A DNA stretch of 54,709 nt from Coprinopsis marcescibilis (taxonomy: Eukaryota > Basidiomycota > Agaricomycetes > Agaricales > Psathyrellaceae): positions 1-54,709 of the forward strand of contig ML210345.1 of assembly GCA_004369085.1 (NCBI GenBank), read 5' to 3'. A program made the position numbers and the translations under genes. The notes beneath the pieces are model-generated. The model was given only the letters and a program-made list of their open reading frames with translations. It was not told the origin of the DNA and made no database searches. Numbering within the stretch: the stretch's first letter is position 1; the number at the start of each line of letters is the position of its first letter. Below are positions 31,558 to 44,580 of this stretch, one piece after another.

Positions 31558-34500
31558 TCAACGCTGAGTATGGGTGGTATCGGTGCGAGAGTCGTCGAGG
31601 TCAAAGCCAAAATCGCTATCTCGTGCATTGTGTGAAAGGGTTTGCGGGGTCTCGCGAAGGTCTTGAAGTTCCTGGTGGTTAAGAGTAGAATCATCGAAAT
31701 AAGATGCAAGGAGTGACATGTGTGATTCCCCGTCCTTTGGAGGCGAGGGGAAGTCGGAAAGGCCAGAAATTCTTGATGTGGTAGATGTAGTCATATAACT
31801 ACTTCTCATTCCGTCGCCGGGCGGTTGGAGTCCAGAGAAACTACTGAGATGTCCAGCACTGCGAGGATGTTCACGGGAAGTTCGGTTGTCGTAGGACATC
31901 AGGCCGACAAAGGAGAGGCGGCGAGCTACAGATTCAGTCGGTGGGGTAGATAGAGGTTCAATTGTTCCAACACGGAAAACAGCTGCGAGGTTGGTTAGAT
32001 TGTGTTCGGTAGATTACAGAATGTGAATGCTTACCAGTGTCATCCTCGTCTTCCAAGCCCTTCTCCATCTCGGTCGAGCCAACGAACGAGGCCACATCTT
32101 CAGGGACATTGAAAGTGGGGTTGATGAGCATGCTGCTGTCCTGCTCCATTGTCGGAAATTCTCCGTGGGTGGGAGAAGTTGAAAGTAGCTCTTCTTCAAA
32201 GACAAATCGGAGGCCATGATTCGCCTTGGTACGATCATCGTACCGGAATGACCCAGAGGAGTACTCGCTGTTAGTCCTCTCCCGCTCCAGCTGCTCGAAC
32301 TCCTCGCTGAGCTGTCTTGCCAGGGTTGCAAGCCCGCTGCCAGTCCTTCTACTCTGATTCGCCATTTCCCATGTCAGAGAAGCAGTCTGTGACAGCGGTC
32401 GGTCCTCGATCGCCGCAGTTGACTGCCTGATCGAACTTGGCTGATAGAACAAGTCGTGGAAGTCGTCGAGGTTGTTCGGGCTGCCAATACTTCGAGGAGG
32501 AGATGGTTGGGGCGACGGTGTGCCAGACGTGACAGCAGGCGAGTTGGATTGACCGCGGTCGATTTCTGGTATCGTCAACAGAAGATCACTGCTGGGCGCA
32601 CGTTCCGGTGTGGAATTGAACGCGACTGCAGTGGTGTGGAAGGGGTATGAGGGCCGGGTGACATCATATTGAACTGGTTTACGAAGAACGCGGGGAGCTT
32701 CGTTGTTAGGCCAGCTTTGAGGAGACGAACTTGGGATATAGGGTTGTATAATATGGTTCTCGCTGGTTCCGAGGCCACTGTCGCGGCTATCCCGATAGTT
32801 GCTGTAGGAAAGCGCCTCGCCTAGGCCCACCGAATCGTTAGTACCGTTGGCCTCACCTCCCCGCTTGCTGTCCGGTAGGAACGGTGAATAACTGATGTCT
32901 TCGGGAAGGACTTCACGGACAACTCCTGGTGAGAGTTGCGCCCACATCTTCTCTTGCACAGGAACGGTACTTTCTTGTCGGGTTTGAGCCACAAGTCCTA
33001 TTTCTGGTGAAACCGCTCGGGCGTATGGATGGTTGGATGCGGGAGCCACAGGCGCCCTAGTATGATTGCGCGTCACATCACCAGGCTTTATGACGATTAC
33101 AGTGGGGTGGGGGCCAGCGTAGTCGGCTCCGAGCCTCTCTGTCCGCTTTGGAATCGAAGTCTCGGGTCCTGTGTGGTTTGTAGTATACAGTCCGGCCTGA
33201 GCATAAGGGTGTGTAGGCATTCGGATCGAACCAAGATCTATTAGGTCGTCCGGTGGCGGAGGTGTTGAGATTGCGATGCCCATATGAACATCGCTGCTAA
33301 CTGAAGGTATGGGAGAAACCCGAGGCGGAGATGCAGTGTCGACGGGAATGAGGGCAGGATCTGGGAGTCGGATGACCTTGGTATCTTCGCGTCGTAATGC
33401 ACCCTCCAAGTTTGGACTATACCCCAGATCCGTACCACGCCCGTGACTTGAGGCCTTAACATGACCATGTTTGGCGGATTTGCTCCAAGATTCCGAATGT
33501 GAATGACTTCGAGAGTGTTTGGATGTTTTTGATAGCGTTTTGACCAAGGAATTGGAGTGTGAGTGGGATGCACGCCCGGCATTGGTGCCCTGTGTTGATG
33601 AAGCGGTGCGCGGACGAGGTGGGAATACATCTGGGACGACATTTTGGCTACCCAGGCAGGCACGGGCGGCAAGATAGTCAATGCTTGTCTGAGGATTGTG
33701 AACCCCTTTGCGACCCTTTTGGGTCAAGGACTTCGACCGGGTTCGCGCCAAACTGCGCGCTCTGGCATTTCCGAGCGATGACACAGCTTTGATTTGCCAC
33801 TGCCTGCGCTCGTGTTCCAACTCTTGTCCCTCTTCGATGACCCTGAAAGAAAAAGGTGATTAGAGCTTTGCACGTGATTCCCCCGCGAAAGTTAAACTTA
33901 CTGTTCCAAAGAGAACGCCGGGTTAATTAATGCCAGGTCATCAGCAGCAAAGCTCTTTGGGCGGGGAGGTCGTTCTATCTTGTGCGCGTTGGTGGTCATT
34001 TGAGGAAGTTCGACTTGCACAACCGGTGGTTGTGTTTGTGGTTTGAGATTTCCGAGAGATCTTGAATGTGCAAGTACCCTTGATGGAACAGCTTGTACAC
34101 CAGAGCTTGTGCCAAGCTTCTCATCCACTGGCGAGTCTGGAGGGCTGACAATTCGGCCAGTGGAACCAGTGTTCCCAATATGTTCCCTGACTTTGAACCT
34201 AGGGCGGGGGAAAAGAATTGCATCGCACCAGGTTTCTGCAGAAAGCCACCTGTCTTTCATAGATGGAGGAGCATAAGGTTTCAGTCGTAAAGGAGTGTTG
34301 TTCCGCAAGTTTGGCGTCGAGGTCGAGTTCTTCAGTTGATTTGGAGTCATGCCTTTGGACCCTGCCTGGCGATGGGCGAGTCGTTGATAGGGTTGTCCAT
34401 TGTTGAACTGAGAAGGGTTGGATGTTGCTGGTGCTGTCGGTGGCGGATCTTGTGTCTGGCGTTTCGGGAACGTGTACGCGTAGGGATGCACAGGCGACGA

Positions 34501-35394
34501 CGCCATTGGATTTTCTGAAGGGGGTCCTGCAGATTGGGGAGTGGCCTCAGCTTGATGATTCGACCCCGCGTTCAATAAGGCGGGTGTTGGGATGAGGGTG
34601 GAATAATAAGAGTTGTAGTAGTCTTCAGGAGCAACCTCCAATATCTGGGATGGGCGAGACCTCACCACCAGAGGTTGTTGCTCGACGGGCACATCCTCTG
34701 AGGAGATACTTCCGCGCATGTTTACATTTCTCCCCTCTATGGATTCCCTGCCCGTTCCAGCAGTATCAATCTTGAGGGGTCGACTTTTGCGCAGGGAACC
34801 TTTCCTGCTCCTAGAAGGCGACATCCCGTGCGATGAGGGGAATTTCCGACTCGATGATCCGAAGCTGAATATACTGGCAAGGCTCAACCTATTTGTTAGG
34901 TGGACCTCCTTCGTTGCAGGATGTGGTAGAGGTGCAGGCGACTGTCCCACACCACCGCTAGGATCTATGTGGACGTAGGCCGGCATCGGTGGGCGTTGCG
35001 TGGATGAAACAGTTGACCTCCGTGGAGAAAGTACGCTATGCGTAGGGTCTACGGCCCCCGAAGAAACCGTTCGCCCGGACAAGAGTGAAAACGCTCTGTC
35101 CCGCCCCCTTACTTTATGGTCTTCGTCTGTAGAAATCCTGCCCTCGCCGTTGCCAGACAATGGTCGGTACTCTCTGAACCTCTCTTGAAGTTCCTTATCA
35201 GCGAGCACCGCATCTTCTTCGTCCTCGCCATCCAACGGGTCCCCCCAGCTATCCCTTGGTCTAGCAGGCCTCGGCGTCTCTCGAGGCGGTTCGTATGGAC
35301 CTGTATAGCGTATGTGCCATTGGTCCTCGTCTTCTTCCTTCTTCTTGGCGGATTGAAAACGAGAATTACGCCTGAAATTTAGTCCAAACACCAT
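31558..35394 (-). CDS. Large Ser/Pro-rich, probably disordered protein of unknown function
   Basis: I do not recognise a domain. The three exons are 35394-33902, 33842-32035 and 31982-31558, with introns of 59 and 52 nt. They join in phase and give 1241 aa. The N-terminus (MVFGLNFRRNSRFQSAKKKE, then WHIRYTGPYEPPRETPRPARP) and a short stretch across the first exon junction (INPAFSLEQVIEEGQELEHE) look like the most ordered parts. They are followed by a basic Arg/Ser segment (ARARSLARTRSKSLTQKGRK). Most of the rest is low-complexity Ser, Pro and His. Such composition is common in fungal cytoskeletal or signalling scaffolds, but no function can be assigned. It is convergent with SMC1. Confidence 0.85.
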
Positions 35395-35896
35395 GAGGTC
35401 CCGAAGAAGACTGGTGGTGGCTCTGTGCTTGTGAGTACAACGAGCTTCTGCTGAAACGGGGTCAGAATGAAGACTTCGATGACAGTAATGAATATCGTAC
35501 GTCACAGGTCAGCCCAAAAGCAACCAAGCAACCGCGAAGAGCAAATAAAAACTGCAGTCGCAAATTTGTTGATGGTTGAATAATTGGAGTTCAACCCGAG
35601 CTACATTCAAGCGCTTTGGGTTAGATTTGAGCGTAATTGAACTTCTGTGACACAAGCTCACCTCATACAGGAGACTCTCTGCACTACGACAGCAAGCCTG
35701 AGCTCGCTGTTCTACTCTACAACTCCAACAATTCTCAGGTGATGGGGGGAAGTCTGCACGGGGGATGTGAACAAATTCGCCTCACACGGTAGCCATTGAT
35801 CGAGCGTATATTTTAGGCAGTCCGCTTTCCCACACGAAAAACTTACCATTCTTCCTGGGTCTACCGTCGCAGACCTTGACCGCAGACCCTCATCGC

Positions 35897-36042
35897 CATA
35901 GAGTCTCAGGACTTCAATGGTCAACCCTTCTACGTCTTTGGTACTTAATGTGGAGACGGGCACCATATTTTGGCCAATATTCTGACGCTGTGATGTCTAC
36001 ACTTCGCCGCAAGCTAAATTGGAGCGCCCTTTCTCCCTTCGC
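35897..36042 (-). repeat. Dispersed repeat, copy 2
   Basis: The reverse complement matches 5540-5675 over the core from gggagaaagggcgctccaat to gagactctat. On the minus strand an open frame at 35966-35712 (MVPVSTLSTKDVEGLTIEV...) continues beyond the shared core for about 60 more residues. No start context, intron or family could be assigned. Confidence 0.7.
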
Positions 36043-39000
36043 TAAGTGACAGCATTCTCCCTGGCGACTGTCTACCCGTCGAATAACACAAACCAAGAAT
36101 GAGACTCCTCTCTTGCTCGTACACTGCTTGTCAGATGCAAACAGCTGGTAGGACTCAACTTGGGCCAAAGTTAGTCTTTGTTTCAGTCGAGCACGCGGAC
36201 AGTGCCTTGCAACCAGCCTCTCAAATCATATAGGACATCACTGTATCTGCTCGATTCACTTGTCAACAATCTCGTATCTGCCAATGATCTTCTCTGGTCC
36301 AAGGCCTCTGGATGGCGACTGGTCCCGGGCACGACATGTCACGACAGCGGAGAAAGGGTGATTACCAACTAGCATCTGTTTTACGGTCACTTTGGAATTT
36401 GTCGTATTCTTTGGAGAGTTGGGAGAAGGGTTTCTATTGCGGACTTGCGAGTTTCAACGTGCCAAACTGGGCAGGAATCATAGAGTTTGACAGATCATCA
36501 ACACCACCACCTCTGATGCAAATCACTTGATGCCTGAGGACACTGGCATTAAGTAGGGCTCCTTCGGAGTCCTATCTCACAAGCAAGAACGAACTTCGTA
36601 CTTCGCCTGCTGCTACTGTGAGGAAGATATTTCTGGCACGCAAACGATAGGATCGAGCGCTCCAAATACCGCTTATCTTACAGGGAGCCCACAGGTCATA
36701 AAGTAGGACTGGCGCAACTTGGACTTAGGCTCAATATGTTTCCCATCACACCATATTAGTGCGAGGATTGTTTCAAATCGCATAGCAAGTAAATCGCTAT
36801 CATGTTCCAAATAGCCAACCTATCACTGGGCCGCACAGGATCCGTATCACCTGCCCTCAAAGTTCGGTGGTTTGCCTCCGATCTCTCAAGTTGCGCTACT
36901 CTTTCCACAGCCACTTCTGTAAAACATCTTCTGTGGGTCGTCAACGGTAGTTTGGTCTACCGCGCACGTCGTAGCCGTCCGTTATCTCTTTTAAATTGAT
37001 ATTACCAGCCTCCCGACAACGTCGCGACTGGAGACTTGAGCTTGATCGACTGTGGGGCCTAGCGATGTCTACTTCAAGATGCGCGGATCCCTTCTTCTTG
37101 GGAACATCTCCTGCGACATTCAGAAGGTATTATGACACCATGTCCAATGAGTGGCTGGTATGTTTGTGTGTGTGTAGAGTATCTTCAAGCTGCCCGCTCT
37201 TCCCAAAAGGTCTGCAATTGTGGGCTCATGCACCCTGTCCGTGACCACTGCCAGTTAATCCGGGCCCGCCAGATTTCTCCTGAAAGTTCCGCCTGTGTTT
37301 CTGAGGACTAACAGCCGGGGGTTGTAATTTTAATATGTAACGAAGAAGGTTTGCGCACATGATGCATGACGACCAATCGTGTACTTGGACATCTTGAGGT
37401 TCGTCCAGTTCATTTTGGACTGTTTAATGGGCTTGTAGTAGTTTCGTACGTCATCCTTTACCCTCTGTCTCTTCGGACCAGCTGGACCGGGCGACAACGA
37501 AACCACCACGACCCCCTCCTTCGACCATCACATACTGGAACGATTTGTCAATGACTGAGCCCGTCGGGTAACACCAGTATTGTAGAGATTTCGAGTTCAA
37601 CCAGAGGCCCGGCCACAGCTATTCTCCAATTGCCAGTGCCATTCCTTTGGACTTCCAGAGTGTTGTTGACACATGATGTCACAAAAATAAACACTCCAGG
37701 TCAGCTCTCATGGTCTCGACCGGGCTATATCAGATGTTCACGGTGCCATAAACACGAATAAGAATAAGGATCTCTGTTTACTGTGGATCCCGTGCAACTC
37801 GCATGATGGTGTTTAGCGCTGTGCGACAGCCTTCGCATACGAGGTAATCTTATGGAAACCCCCGTCGTAATTGTTGCTCTAGACACTTCGAGACACTAAG
37901 GTGGTAAGGCGGAACTGATTCGTGAAGCTCTGCCGTTTCGCTCAATCCCATTCACACCTTTCCTCGCTCAGTACGCAATTGGGTCTGCCCGAGTCTTGCC
38001 GCCGAATCTCCGAGGCTCCCGAATACTCCATTCTCTAGGCGACCAAACCCGAAGCATTAGGACAGGTTGGGACTCCCGCAGTGACCATCACCGACCTGTT
38101 CATGCCGGGTCAGTCCAAGGGTTGGTAGTTATCATCTGGTGTCGATAATAACTAATAAACAACATCATTCCCGAAAGCAGTCTTACGATCAAGGTAATGG
38201 CAAGCGCCGCCGCCTGAAGTCCGACAGATAGATGTTGAGCCACCCAACTAATTCATGCGCTCAATCATGGCCTCGTGAGGCGGCGTTTTAGATCCCGAAT
38301 CTATTATGCCAGCGGAAGGCAGCTTCAATCTGGGCATGGTTAGGCCCTACCGTTCGGTGGCGACTCTCCTGAGAGTGAGATTACTGTGTTCACACACAGA
38401 ATGGCGGTATCAGATCCCTCACCACGTTTCTGGCTTGAGCAATGTGCATCGTAAGGTGCCGACGCCCTCTCAAGCTTCCAGTTCTCGTTCTCTGAGAACT
38501 CCTGCGGAGCAAAAGTATAAAAATAGCCCTATGTGGCCTGAAGAATTCATTTCGCGCCCCAACTTCTTCCAAGCGCCAAGAGATCGGGAAACCCGAAACG
38601 ATGACCAGCATTCCCAGTTTGGTCAAGCGCCGATGTGTGTCCCCCCGCCTTTCCCAGCCCTGCGGGCCAATTATCGTCCGTCGCTGGGGCAATGCACCTT
38701 TCATCAATGAGAAAAAGGAGTCCCTTTGTTCTTGTCCTGGTTGAGGCAGGGTCGCGTTTCGGATGCCGATTAAATGGTGTAATCCAGTGGGCTCTGTTGA
38801 TGTGTGAGCCCACCCGAACGGCTGCGCATTTCTTGCGCATTGCCACCTGCCGCCACTGTCTGCCATTCTTGCTCGTCATGATTTGACCAGAGGGTGAGTA
38901 ACTCCTTAGTACCTTCTATTGCTAAGCTATAGAGGCCGGGCAAGAGAATCTAAGTTGGTTCCTTATTTCTTCCCGAGGAAATATGAGCGGGGCCTCTCTA

Positions 39001-39555
39001 CCATCAAAACCATGGTTAACGCAATATCATCTTCCTTTGATAAACACATTCAGTACCCTGAAAGAGAAGGTTCCTGTTCAAAAAGTGAATAATCCTCTGT
39101 GCTTAATCCCTATTCTGTGGTCTTGGCTCAACTAGGGCGTATGTATGTGCGCCAACTGGACTTATGTCCATCTTTTGATCCTTTCCATTAAGTATGTCCA
39201 TCGAGCGCTCTCTTTTTGCTCGCTCGCGTGGCTTTTGGCTTTGGCCCTTTTGAAAACAACATGAGTACTGCCGTCATCCATTGGCGGGTCCCGCTTTCCC
39301 GACGATTTTTGATTATCATCAACTCTGGTGCCCAACATGCCAAGCCGCAATCTACATCTCTATTCGCGGCGTTTGAACCGGCAAGCACCGTAACGGCCCG
39401 CCGCGCTAAAGCTCAACTTTCGCTCCCACTTTAAGACCTTGCGGTGGTGGGCCGGCAACAAGCCGACAGATGACGAGCTTCGAAGGAAGCAGGTGCATGG
39501 GGCCAGAGCTACCCTCTTATCGATAACCATCATCATCTGGTAAACATCGTTAGCA
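36043..39555. other. Gene-poor region
   Basis: About 3.5 kb contain only short, non-overlapping open frames with no recognisable domains and no chains of exons that I could join in phase. It may be decayed transposon or pseudogene sequence. The open frame at 38306-38710 (plus) and its antisense partner were examined and not recognised. Confidence 0.5.
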
Positions 39556-41084
39556 ATGGCGACCAGTATCTTCCAAATCGAGCTCAACGACGGGCGTAAA
39601 TTGCCTGCGATTGGTCTAGGTGGGGGCTTGACTCTCCCATCTTCGGGACCACCAAAATCTTACGTGCCACTAGGGACATGGCAATCAAAGCCAGGCGAGG
39701 TCGAGAATGCTGTTTCATACGCCATCAAGGAGGCTGGCTACCGACTTATTGATTGTGCATGGTGAGAAAGCGGCGTCCCACAGTGACTTGTTTCCGATTT
39801 TCTGACATTATGCTTATGACTCTTTCTGACGCTGAAACTAGGGCTTACGGAAACGAAAAGGAAGTTGGGAATGGCCTCCGTGCGTCTGGTGTCCCTCGGG
39901 AAGAGCTCTTTGTCAGCGTTTTTTGCGACGTTATCCCACCTGGGCCCCACTGAAACATCCTTGTAGATAACTGGGAAGCTCTGGTGTACCTATCATTCTC
40001 GAGTTGAGGAATCACTCAACGACACTCTCGAGAAGCTGGGGGTGGACTACTTGGATCGTAAGTTATTTGCATTTCTCACGATCTCGGAGTGATGAATGAT
40101 ATTGTCCACGGACAGTGTATCTCATCCATTGGCCAGTTCCTCTCAACCCTAAAGGTAATCATCCAGTCTTTCCGACCCTCCCTGATGGGAAGAGAGATGT
40201 CGATCACGCATGGAAGCTCTCGGATACATGGAAACAGATGGAAGCGGTTCTGAAGGCGGGTAAGTGTTGCAAGGGGCGACGATCGTCTCGAACTCTAAAT
40301 TGACCAAAAGTGCAATTATTTTTGCTTGCTACATAGGGAAGGTCAAATCAATCGGCGTCTCAAACTTTTCTGAGGCAAAGCTTGAAGAGATTCTCCCATC
40401 AGCGGAAGTTATCCCGGCTGTTAATCAGGTGGGTCCATTCGCAACTGGCCGCTATTTTTTGTAGCTTGCTGTCTGAATTCTTGTTCTGAGCACAACTCTA
40501 ACTGGTATGCGACAGCTGGAGCTCCATCCCTACAATCCGCAGCTAGAGCTGATCAGTTACCTGAAATCCAAAGGAATTGTGGCGCAAGCATACTCCCCAC
40601 TGGGTTCCACAAACTCTCCATTGTTGAGTGATGACGCAGTTGCTCGCATTGCCGAATCGCGCGGCCTGAAGCCAGCCGATGTACTTCTCGGCTACCTTTG
40701 TAACTTGGATTATTTTGTAACCCTTCATTCTGATGTTTATTTAAACCCAAGTGGCCAAAGGAATTCCTACAGTGCCAAAATCTGTAACGCCTGCAAGGAT
40801 CGGCGCCAATATAGAAGGCGCTTCAGCCGCGGTCGCAAAATTAACCAAGATCGATATAGCAGAGCTAGATCAACTAGCAGCGCAAGGGAAGCAGAAACGG
40901 TATGTTCCGCCATCCTCTGTCTCCCCTCATAGTCAATACGATATGCTATTGCTCACCGAATTACCGTCGTTCTAGGTTCATTACACCTCCTTGGCGTAAG
41001 TAAAATCTCTGGTCTCGGTCTAGACACATCTATAACGCCTGTCTTTGTCTAGCCGTGGATCTAGGATTCAAGGACTGGAACTAG
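39556..41084 (+). CDS. Aldo/keto reductase (Gcy1/glycerol dehydrogenase-like)
   Basis: This is an NADPH-dependent carbonyl reductase of the AKR superfamily. The nine exons are 39556-39761, 39842-39911, 39967-40057, 40116-40259, 40337-40428, 40516-40699, 40752-40899, 40976-40995 and 41053-41084. They give 328 aa, a normal AKR length. The catalytic tetrad is complete: Asp and Tyr in LIDCAWAYGNE, Lys in ITGKLW, His in LIHWPVP. The cofactor-binding C-terminal part has [27 protein letters not shown] and [13 protein letters not shown]. The last coding pieces (20 and 32 nt) end in DLGFKDWN. Relatives reduce glyceraldehyde, xylose or uronates. The substrate cannot be chosen from sequence, but the nearby inositol oxygenase makes D-glucuronate a candidate. 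Confidence 0.95.
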
Positions 41085-41676
41085 CGCCTGTCGCATTTTG
41101 CGCATCTAAACATCTGATCCAACACTCAACGGACTTATACCGAGTCGCACTCCTGCCTGTTTCGATATGTCCAATCTCAAGGTCCTCACCGTCCCCGATA
41201 TTCAGAGGTTCATATATGTAAAGCTATATTCTGTTGGAACGCCCCTTTGCTCCTTGTTAGGCTAGGAAGAAGAATGTCTGTTTATTGGGTGCTTGATGTG
41301 ATTCCCTTTGCAATTCCATTCAGCCAAGAATTCCATGGAATGTGGGAGAGAATGGAGCCCACAACACCGGGAATTAATGGATAAGTAGATATTGCCCACG
41401 GACCGCACGGAGCCCGTGAAGGGCGCTATAGACAACGAACCACTAGGTTAAGGGTCGCGATGTATGTGAGTAACGCCCGAAGATGTACTAATACGGTGCG
41501 AGCGCTCCTTTCAGCGGAACAATTGCCAAGGGACCGTCTCCTACATACCGATATGTATCCCCAGACCAGCATTACCGATTGAACGCAAACCTAATATGTA
41601 ACGCCAAGTCCAGGAGAGCTGAGCCTGACGATGCGAGGAAAGCGATTTAATTAATTGTCTGCAAACTTATACATAT
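41085..41676. other. Spacer downstream of the aldo/keto reductase
   Basis: This is the roughly 590 bp between the reductase stop and the start of the small cysteine-rich candidate. I see no gene or recognisable element. Confidence 0.5.
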
Positions 41677-41971
41677 ATGAAACCACGTTCATTCGATGGC
41701 TTCCTCTATGTGAGAAGGTATAATAACTACCGTATCAGACTGTGTCTGCTGTATTTGGCATTATCGCCAGTCATCGCAATTGAAGGCGCTTGCGGGACCT
41801 GTTCGGAGCTCTTCGTTGACGGTCTAGGTGCTTTTTGGGAACGTAAGTGCATCATCAACCTCCGGCGAGAGTGTGCTTACTTCAGAAGGAGACATATGCG
41901 CAATACCAGGTCCCCAGATAGAGTTTGGATGCAACTATCTAGGGTCACACCATTGCCAAAGCTACGATTAA
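41677..41971 (+). CDS. Possible small cysteine-rich secreted protein
   Basis: This is a tentative two-exon model (41677-41842 and 41886-41971, 43-nt GT-AG intron) of 83 aa. A hydrophobic stretch (LCLLYLALSPVIAIEG) could be a signal peptide, although 20 polar residues precede it and the real start may be different. The predicted mature part has five cysteines (GACGTC, GDICAIPG, FGCNYLGSHHCQSYD), a pattern common in fungal small secreted proteins. No homologue is recognised. The short intron and the absence of other support keep confidence low. Confidence 0.35.
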
Positions 41972-42597
41972 TGAACACGATGCTACCTCATTGCAGCCTA
42001 CAGACACTACATATGACAGCGGGGATGCTACTTATTATTTTGGAGCTCCGTTACATAAAACCTACGCTGTCAATATAAGTGGGGAATACATACTTATAGA
42101 AAACCAGCGTGAGATGTTGATAAGAAACGTATCTTAGATTTCTCGTCAAGACAGTAGTCCCATGGAGGTACAGGGCCCAACTCGCGTGGCTGACAATTCC
42201 CAACTGGGCGCAACACGTGGCGGGTGAGTGAGGTACACTTACGCTCCAATTTTTGCCATCAGTCGGTCCCTGTTGCTTTACCTATTCACCGTTCTATATC
42301 GAGCAACCTCCAGAAGGCAGATTCAGCGTGATTCCGTCGCTGAAACTTAGGCATTTCCAATGCTGGACTTCGCAACCCATCACGATTTCTATTGATCCCG
42401 ATCCACCTGCTTGGGGTTGTTAAAATTCTCGACTAACACCGTGGCCGCATTCGAAATGCCTTAAAAACGGGTTCATGGTGGTAGAGTTACTTCAGCTCCC
42501 ACTCCCTACTTTCATATACGCCAACTGTCTTTTGACAGCCACCCCCTCCTATCGCCAAGCCTTTACTCTACTTCATAAATCGCGTCGCCTCAGCACC
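41972..42597. other. Spacer and MIOX promoter region
   Basis: This is the roughly 625 bp before the inositol oxygenase start codon. I see no further gene and cannot name a specific control element. Confidence 0.5.
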
Positions 42598-43844
42598 ATG
42601 CAAGCCTCCTCTTCCCATCATGTCGCGTCTCAGCTCGAAGAGACGAGTGACGCTATCGACGAAGGTCTGTCACTCACTTGTCGATACGTTTCACCTTCAG
42701 TAAACTGACCCTTCTTTGTGATTATATTAGTGAACATTCTCAGAGGGAGACTCTGGGACGACGAGTCCGAGTTCGACAAGGAGAAAGACAAGGCCGCGTT
42801 CCGTGACTACGACTCGGCTTGCGAACGCGTCAAGGCTTTCTACAAAGAACAACATGGTCAGCCGCTTTGAGTGCTTAAATGAACTATGATCAGTTAGGTT
42901 AACCATTTATCAGAGAAACAAACTGTCGCCTTCAACATTCAAGCTCGCGTCGACTTCAAAACGCGTAAAAGGGCACGAATGGGCGTATGGGAAGCCATTG
43001 AACTTCTAAACACTCTCGTCGATGAATCTGATCCTGATGTACGTCTGCCCCATTTTATGAAAAGAAGGCACAGGTTGACAATGACATCATCTGCTGTTAT
43101 AGACAAGCCTGACCCAAATCGAGCACCTTCTTCAGACAGCAGAAGCTATTCGACGTGATGGGAAGCCGGAATGGATGCAAATTGCTGGGCTGGTCCATGA
43201 TCTCGGAAAGCTGTTGCTCATTTTCGGGTCGGAGGGCCAATGGGACGTTGTTGGGGTATGTGTCATGGCCATTAATCTTTTCGGGAGCTGTTTCTAATCG
43301 TTATTTCCAGGACACTTTTGGTAATGACTTTACAATATGTTACCCCTGCACCGACTGATCCTTCCATTTCATAGTTATTGGATGCCAGTTCTCCGATAAA
43401 ATCATCTACGCCGAAACCTTTGAGAACAACCCCGATTCCAAGGACGCACTGTACTCGACGAAATATGGCATTTACAAACCGAATTGTGGACTTGACGATG
43501 TCATGCTTTCTTGGGGTCATGACGAAGTGAGTTCTCTCTTCATCCTCGAGAGTTGAGCTGCCCTAACCGGCCTGAAGTACCTTTACAACGTATTCAAGGA
43601 CCAAAGCTACCTCCCAGCTGAAGCGCTCGCCATGATCAGGTATCACAGTTTCTATCCTTGGCACAGAGAAGGCGCCTATCGACACCTCACCAACGAGAAA
43701 GACGAAGAGATCTTGAACGCGGTGAAGGCCTTCAACCCCTACGATCTCTACAGCAAAAGTGACGAGCGCTGCGATGCTGAAGAACTACGGCCCTATTACG
43801 AATCATTAATCGCGAAGTTCTTCCCCCCTCTCATCGACTGGTAA
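42598..43844 (+). CDS. myo-Inositol oxygenase (MIOX)
   Basis: This is a di-iron enzyme that cleaves myo-inositol with O2 to D-glucuronate in the cytosol. The seven exons are 42598-42664, 42731-42856, 42914-43038, 43103-43255, 43311-43320, 43375-43526 and 43578-43844. They give 299 aa, within the family range. All iron ligands expected from animal MIOX are visible: His in [10 protein letters not shown], His-Asp in AGLVHDLGK, His in WGHDEYLYNV, His in [10 protein letters not shown], and Asp in [11 protein letters not shown]. Exon 5 is a 10-nt micro-exon (GACACTTTTG), supported because only its inclusion keeps the frame [13 protein letters not shown]. The neighbouring aldo/keto reductase could take the product further. 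Confidence 0.97.
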
Positions 43845-44580
43845 ATCACCGTCCGCCGCGTTTCCAACCATATCACCATTGCATTTCCACCCACCCAACA
43901 ACCTATAGACGCTGCTCATATCATTGATTAGGCCAGGTTTTTTATAATTGCGCTACGCTTTGGAATTTCTTGCTCTGCCATTTGCCTCACGAATTAGACT
44001 CATTGCACGATAGACTCTGCATCTCCGCCCTCGCAAATGTATCATATACCGGCCTATATTATCGTTATATCCTAATTACGCTGTATACACTTCTCCTAGA
44101 CACATGTATATATCACCCTCTGTAGCGGATACGTTCAAGGGAATTCTATATTTATAATCGCCTTCCGAGCATCTTCCGAATATTTTCACCGTTGCTGAGG
44201 AGCGCTCGCAAAAAACCCGTTGTCATGATGTCGAGTTCGGAGAATACCGTATTTTTCTTGTATTCGGGAGCAACGTGCGACGAGCAACGTCTGGGAACAG
44301 TTTCTGTGCACAGACGTCAGTGAATGAGCCCGATTAGGTCCATGGCTTGAAAGAAGCTTGGAAGAAACCGCGATCATTTACGATCGATCGCGATCGGGTC
44401 GTGACGTCGCTCATAGTAACAGGTAAATGCAACCAATATTCAATCTTAACCAGCAACCGCCAAGGGTAGACTGGATAACCTAGAAGAGATATTGAAAATC
44501 ACTGCTACAGGCGAGTACTTGAGCTCTCCGAACTTCAGAGCGGTCAAAGACCTTGCCGTTAATCGTTACTATCGCAGATC
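43845..44580. other. Spacer between MIOX and the HAD phosphatase
   Basis: This is about 735 bp. Near 44372-44400 there is a small palindromic cluster (cgatcatttacgatcgatcgcgatcg). No gene is visible. Confidence 0.5.

Noticed and set aside
38306..38886. Overlapping open frames on both strands near 38.5 kb
   Set aside because: No recognisable domain, no exon partners, and both strands are open, as expected by chance in GC-balanced sequence.
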